5,420 nt of DNA from Verrucomicrobiota bacterium (GTDB taxonomy: Bacteria; Verrucomicrobiota; Verrucomicrobiia; Chthoniobacterales; UBA10450). Where the stretch lies: assembly GCA_003219355.1 (NCBI GenBank), contig QHOQ01000163.1:1-5420 (forward strand). The letters are read 5' to 3'. Made by a program: the position numbers and the translations under genes. Positions 4,964-5,420 of this stretch are shown here, piece by piece (within the stretch, counting starts at the first letter, position 1; each line of letters starts with the position of its first letter). The notes beneath the pieces are model-generated. The model searched no databases. It was given only the letters and a program-made list of their open reading frames with translations, and was not told the origin of the DNA.

Positions 4964-4980
4964 CGCACTTTGAAAGTGTG
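4964..4980 (+). other. Palindrome CACTTTGAAAGTG / short hairpin after the membrane gene pair
   Basis: CACTTT (4966-4971), G, AAAGTG (4973-4978) is a perfect 13-base inverted repeat. As RNA it gives a 6-bp stem (4964-4969 with 4975-4980, one G-U pair) and a TTGAA loop. No T-tract follows, so terminator function is doubtful; an operator-like protein site is an alternative. Sits in the 99-base gap before the agmatine deiminase gene. Confidence 0.35.
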
Positions 4981-4993
4981 TTGGGTCCTGTCC

Positions 4994-5016
4994 CAGCTTG
5001 CGCTCAGGGCAAGCTG
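4994..5016 (+). promoter_or_regulatory. Hairpin in the leader of the agmatine deiminase gene (first of two)
   Basis: CAGCTTGC (4994-5001), 7-base loop, GCAAGCTG (5009-5016): a perfect 8-bp stem. It ends exactly where the next inverted repeat begins. It lacks a GTAG foot and has a longer loop than the REP-like copies, so I keep it apart from them. Could be a leader structure or the 3' end of the upstream transcript, though no T-tract follows. Confidence 0.45.
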
Positions 5017-5035
5017 TTGAACGTTTGCCGTTCAA
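5017..5035 (+). promoter_or_regulatory. Hairpin touching the agmatine deiminase start codon (second of two)
   Basis: TTGAACG (5017-5023), loop TTTGC, CGTTCAA (5029-5035): a perfect 7-bp stem whose last base is the A of the ATG. It abuts the preceding hairpin with no gap, so the two could stack in the RNA. There is no Shine-Dalgarno; pairing could limit access to the start. The role is inferred from position only. Confidence 0.4.
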
Positions 5036-5420
5036 TGGCTGCACTTCTGAAAACTCCGGCCGCGCTCCGGTACCGCATGCCGGCGGAATGGGAGCCGCAT
5101 GCCGCTACCTGGCTCTCCTGGCCCCGGCGGGAAGGAATCAGTTTCCCTGGTTCGTTCGATCGCGTTCTGCCGGCTTTGCGCGCGATGGTAGAGGCGCTCA
5201 TCGAGTCCGAGCAAGTCTGTATCAACGTCTGCAACGGCGCACACGAAGCCGAGGCGCGTGCAGTCTTGAATGGATTATCGATGGAACGCGTTACGTTCTA
5301 TCGGATTCCGACGAACGAGCCGTGGTGCCGCGATCACGGACCGATTTTTCTCACGCGCGATGTCGATCCGCGCCTCGCGATTGTCGATTGGGATTACAAT
5401 GCGTGGGGCGGCAAGTATCC
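5035..5420 (+). CDS. aguA: Agmatine deiminase (porphyromonas-type PAD family), N-terminal part
   Basis: Hydrolyses agmatine to N-carbamoylputrescine and ammonia, a step of the arginine-decarboxylase route to putrescine; cytoplasmic. 128 complete codons are seen before the right edge, about one third of the usual length. ATG 5035 gives TPAALRYRMPAEWEPHAATWLSWP (7-30), the typical start of this family. Next come the guanidinium-binding motif region EPWCRDHGPIF (95-105, with W97, R99, D100) and VDWDYNAWGGKY (117-128). The catalytic Cys and the His of the deiminase lie further on and are outside the window, so activity cannot be judged. A peptidyl-arginine deiminase of the same Pfam family is the alternative, but the close match of these motifs favours agmatine. 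Two abutting hairpins lie in its leader. Whether an N-carbamoylputrescine amidase gene (aguB) follows cannot be seen. Confidence 0.93.
   Translation, partial: MAALLKTPAALRYRMPAEWEPHAATWLSWPRREGISFPGSFDRVLPALRAMVEALIESEQVCINVCNGAHEAEARAVLNGLSMERVTFYRIPTNEPWCRDHGPIFLTRDVDPRLAIVDWDYNAWGGKY

Noticed and set aside
4501..4968. Minus-strand 155-codon open frame opposite the second membrane protein
   Set aside because: Shadow of the plus-strand gene; low-complexity charged translation with no family resemblance, while the plus strand has a paralogue with conserved residues.
5088..5107. GCCGCATGCCGCTAC (minus-strand GTAG) in the agmatine deiminase gene
   Set aside because: Encodes the conserved EPHAATW segment and has no proper 8-base arms; coincidence.

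Overview
The window looks like a chromosomal fragment from a moderately GC-rich Gram-negative bacterium. My best guess is a soil Verrucomicrobiota lineage (Chthoniobacterales / Udaeobacter-like). This rests on the style of the LysA, BioB and DmeF proteins, the many small dispersed palindromes, the heptamer repeats, and gene starts with almost no Shine-Dalgarno sequence. That assignment is inference; no rRNA or marker gene is present.

Layout. Positions 1-546 (minus strand) hold the N-terminal 182 residues of a DmeF-type cation diffusion facilitator that runs off the left edge. It diverges from lysA (691-2055, plus), which encodes diaminopimelate decarboxylase, the last step of lysine synthesis. 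The 144-base divergent region is largely filled by three short palindromic repeats. Next come a secreted protein of unknown function (2183-2881), a short repeat-rich spacer, bioB (3004-3969, biotin synthase), a tandem pair of related four-helix membrane proteins (4078-4497 and 4510-4935), and the first 128 codons of an agmatine deiminase (5035 to the right edge). All genes after dmeF are on the plus strand. Only the membrane-protein pair (12-base gap) is tight enough to be a clear operon. The rest are neighbours without an obvious shared pathway: lysine synthesis, biotin synthesis, polyamine synthesis and metal efflux. I see no phage, transposase, CRISPR, tRNA or rRNA.

The most interesting layer is not a gene. 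Six copies, plus a weak seventh, of a REP-like element lie in the window. Each has a GTAG (once GATAG) foot, then an 8-base arm, a 3-4-base loop and an 8-base arm. The arm sequences differ between copies but the geometry is kept. Two pairs face each other like BIMEs, and one copy sits in frame inside lysA next to a GAG-hexamer low-complexity tract, adding about 25 residues to the enzyme. GTAG feet with hairpins are the hallmark of REP elements mobilised by RAYT (TnpA-REP) transposases; no RAYT gene is in the window.

Other second-look items are a four-copy TTCGATT heptamer tandem repeat just upstream of bioB, hairpins that include or abut the start codons of bioB and the agmatine deiminase gene, and a possible caspase-like His/Cys pair in the secreted unknown protein.
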